Shown: in pieces, positions 5,683 through 5,872 of the stretch
Layout: each line of letters begins with the position of its first letter
Position numbering within the stretch: the first letter of the stretch is position 1
Origin: an uncultured Eubacteriales bacterium
Lineage (GTDB): Bacteria > Bacillota > Clostridia > Oscillospirales > Acutalibacteraceae
Direction: 5' to 3'
DNA: 5,872 nt
Assembly (NCBI GenBank): GCA_900322105.1
Contig: ONYV01000086.1
Span: forward strand, 1-5,872
Notes under the pieces: generated by a model
What the model was told of the DNA's origin: nothing
Databases searched by the model: none
Seen by the model: only the letters and a program-made list of their open reading frames with translations
Program-made: the position numbers and the translations under genes

Positions 5683-5872
5683 AAGAAATACCCCGGAAGC
5701 CCACGCTTCACATACTGTCCCTGATTCTCCAGGATCACCTTTCCGTCTTCTGCGATCTTCTGTCCTCTGAGATAGACTTCATCGATCGTTCCGGTCAGTT
5801 CCATCCCCTCAAGCGGTGCATAGTCGCATGCAGACACCTGTGTCTTTGCACTGACGACCTTGCTCTTGTTCG
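5679..5872 (-). CDS. Dihydropyrimidinase/hydantoinase-type amidohydrolase, C-terminal fragment
   Basis: The last 63 codons of a gene whose 5' part lies beyond the window edge; the stop TGA is at 5679-5681 (minus strand). The visible protein contains DYAPLEGMELTGTIDEVYLRG and GQYVKRGLPGYFL. These match the C-terminal beta-sandwich tail of dihydropyrimidinase, D-hydantoinase and phenylhydantoinase (HyuA) enzymes, where a DY-x-x-x-EG-M block is followed by a V-x-LRG-x-x-x-x-DG strand. Such enzymes open cyclic ureides in the cytoplasm using a binuclear metal site, which is not in this fragment. The ATGA overlap with the next gene indicates one operon. A hydantoinase beside YqeB matches known purine/selenium-dependent hydroxylase clusters. 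Allantoinase or another cyclic amidohydrolase cannot be excluded from the tail alone. All six lysines use AAG. Confidence 0.8.
   Translation of the reverse strand, partial: NKSKVVSAKTQVSACDYAPLEGMELTGTIDEVYLRGQKIAEDGKVILENQGQYVKRGLPGYFL

Overview
The window looks like chromosome from a low-to-mid GC Clostridia member, probably a gut Ruminococcus/Oscillospiraceae-type organism. This rests on the protein families (a DUF5662 protein, a secreted Big_2-like/transglutaminase-like protein, a SEDS protein, HydF and a purine/hydantoin-type operon fragment), the strong Gram-positive Shine-Dalgarno sites and the sigma-A style promoter. The species cannot be named from the sequence.

Left part, plus strand: a GC-rich intergenic stretch with two perfect small hairpins (1-121) leads into a near-consensus promoter (122-150) and a 177-residue DUF5662-family protein (187-720). 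A 127-base gap with competing inverted repeats precedes an 801-residue secreted protein (848-3253). That protein has a signal peptide, seven tandem Ig-like repeats rich in cysteine, and a C-terminal transglutaminase-like domain with a visible Cys-His-Asp triad. A perfect 17-bp hairpin (3302-3343) ends this gene and, from the other side, the convergent minus-strand gene.

Right part, minus strand: a SEDS (FtsW/RodA/SpoVE) peptidoglycan polymerase (3352-4518) has its own leader region. It is separated by a second perfect terminator hairpin (4685-4717) from a two-gene unit. That unit begins with the 3' end of a dihydropyrimidinase/hydantoinase gene (5679-5872, cut by the window edge) and runs through an ATGA overlap into a 289-residue ORF (4813-5682).

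That last ORF is the most striking item. Its first ~90 residues are the N-terminus of the YqeB/EF2563 family (selenium-dependent molybdenum hydroxylase system), which fits the hydantoinase gene in front of it. Its remaining ~198 residues are the C-terminal half of the [FeFe]-hydrogenase maturation factor HydF, with the iron-sulfur ligands intact but no GTPase domain. It is a real in-frame ORF in this sequence. Whether it is a genuine fusion, a deletion scar or an assembly chimera cannot be decided from sequence alone. No CRISPR, tRNA, rRNA or insertion sequence was recognised.
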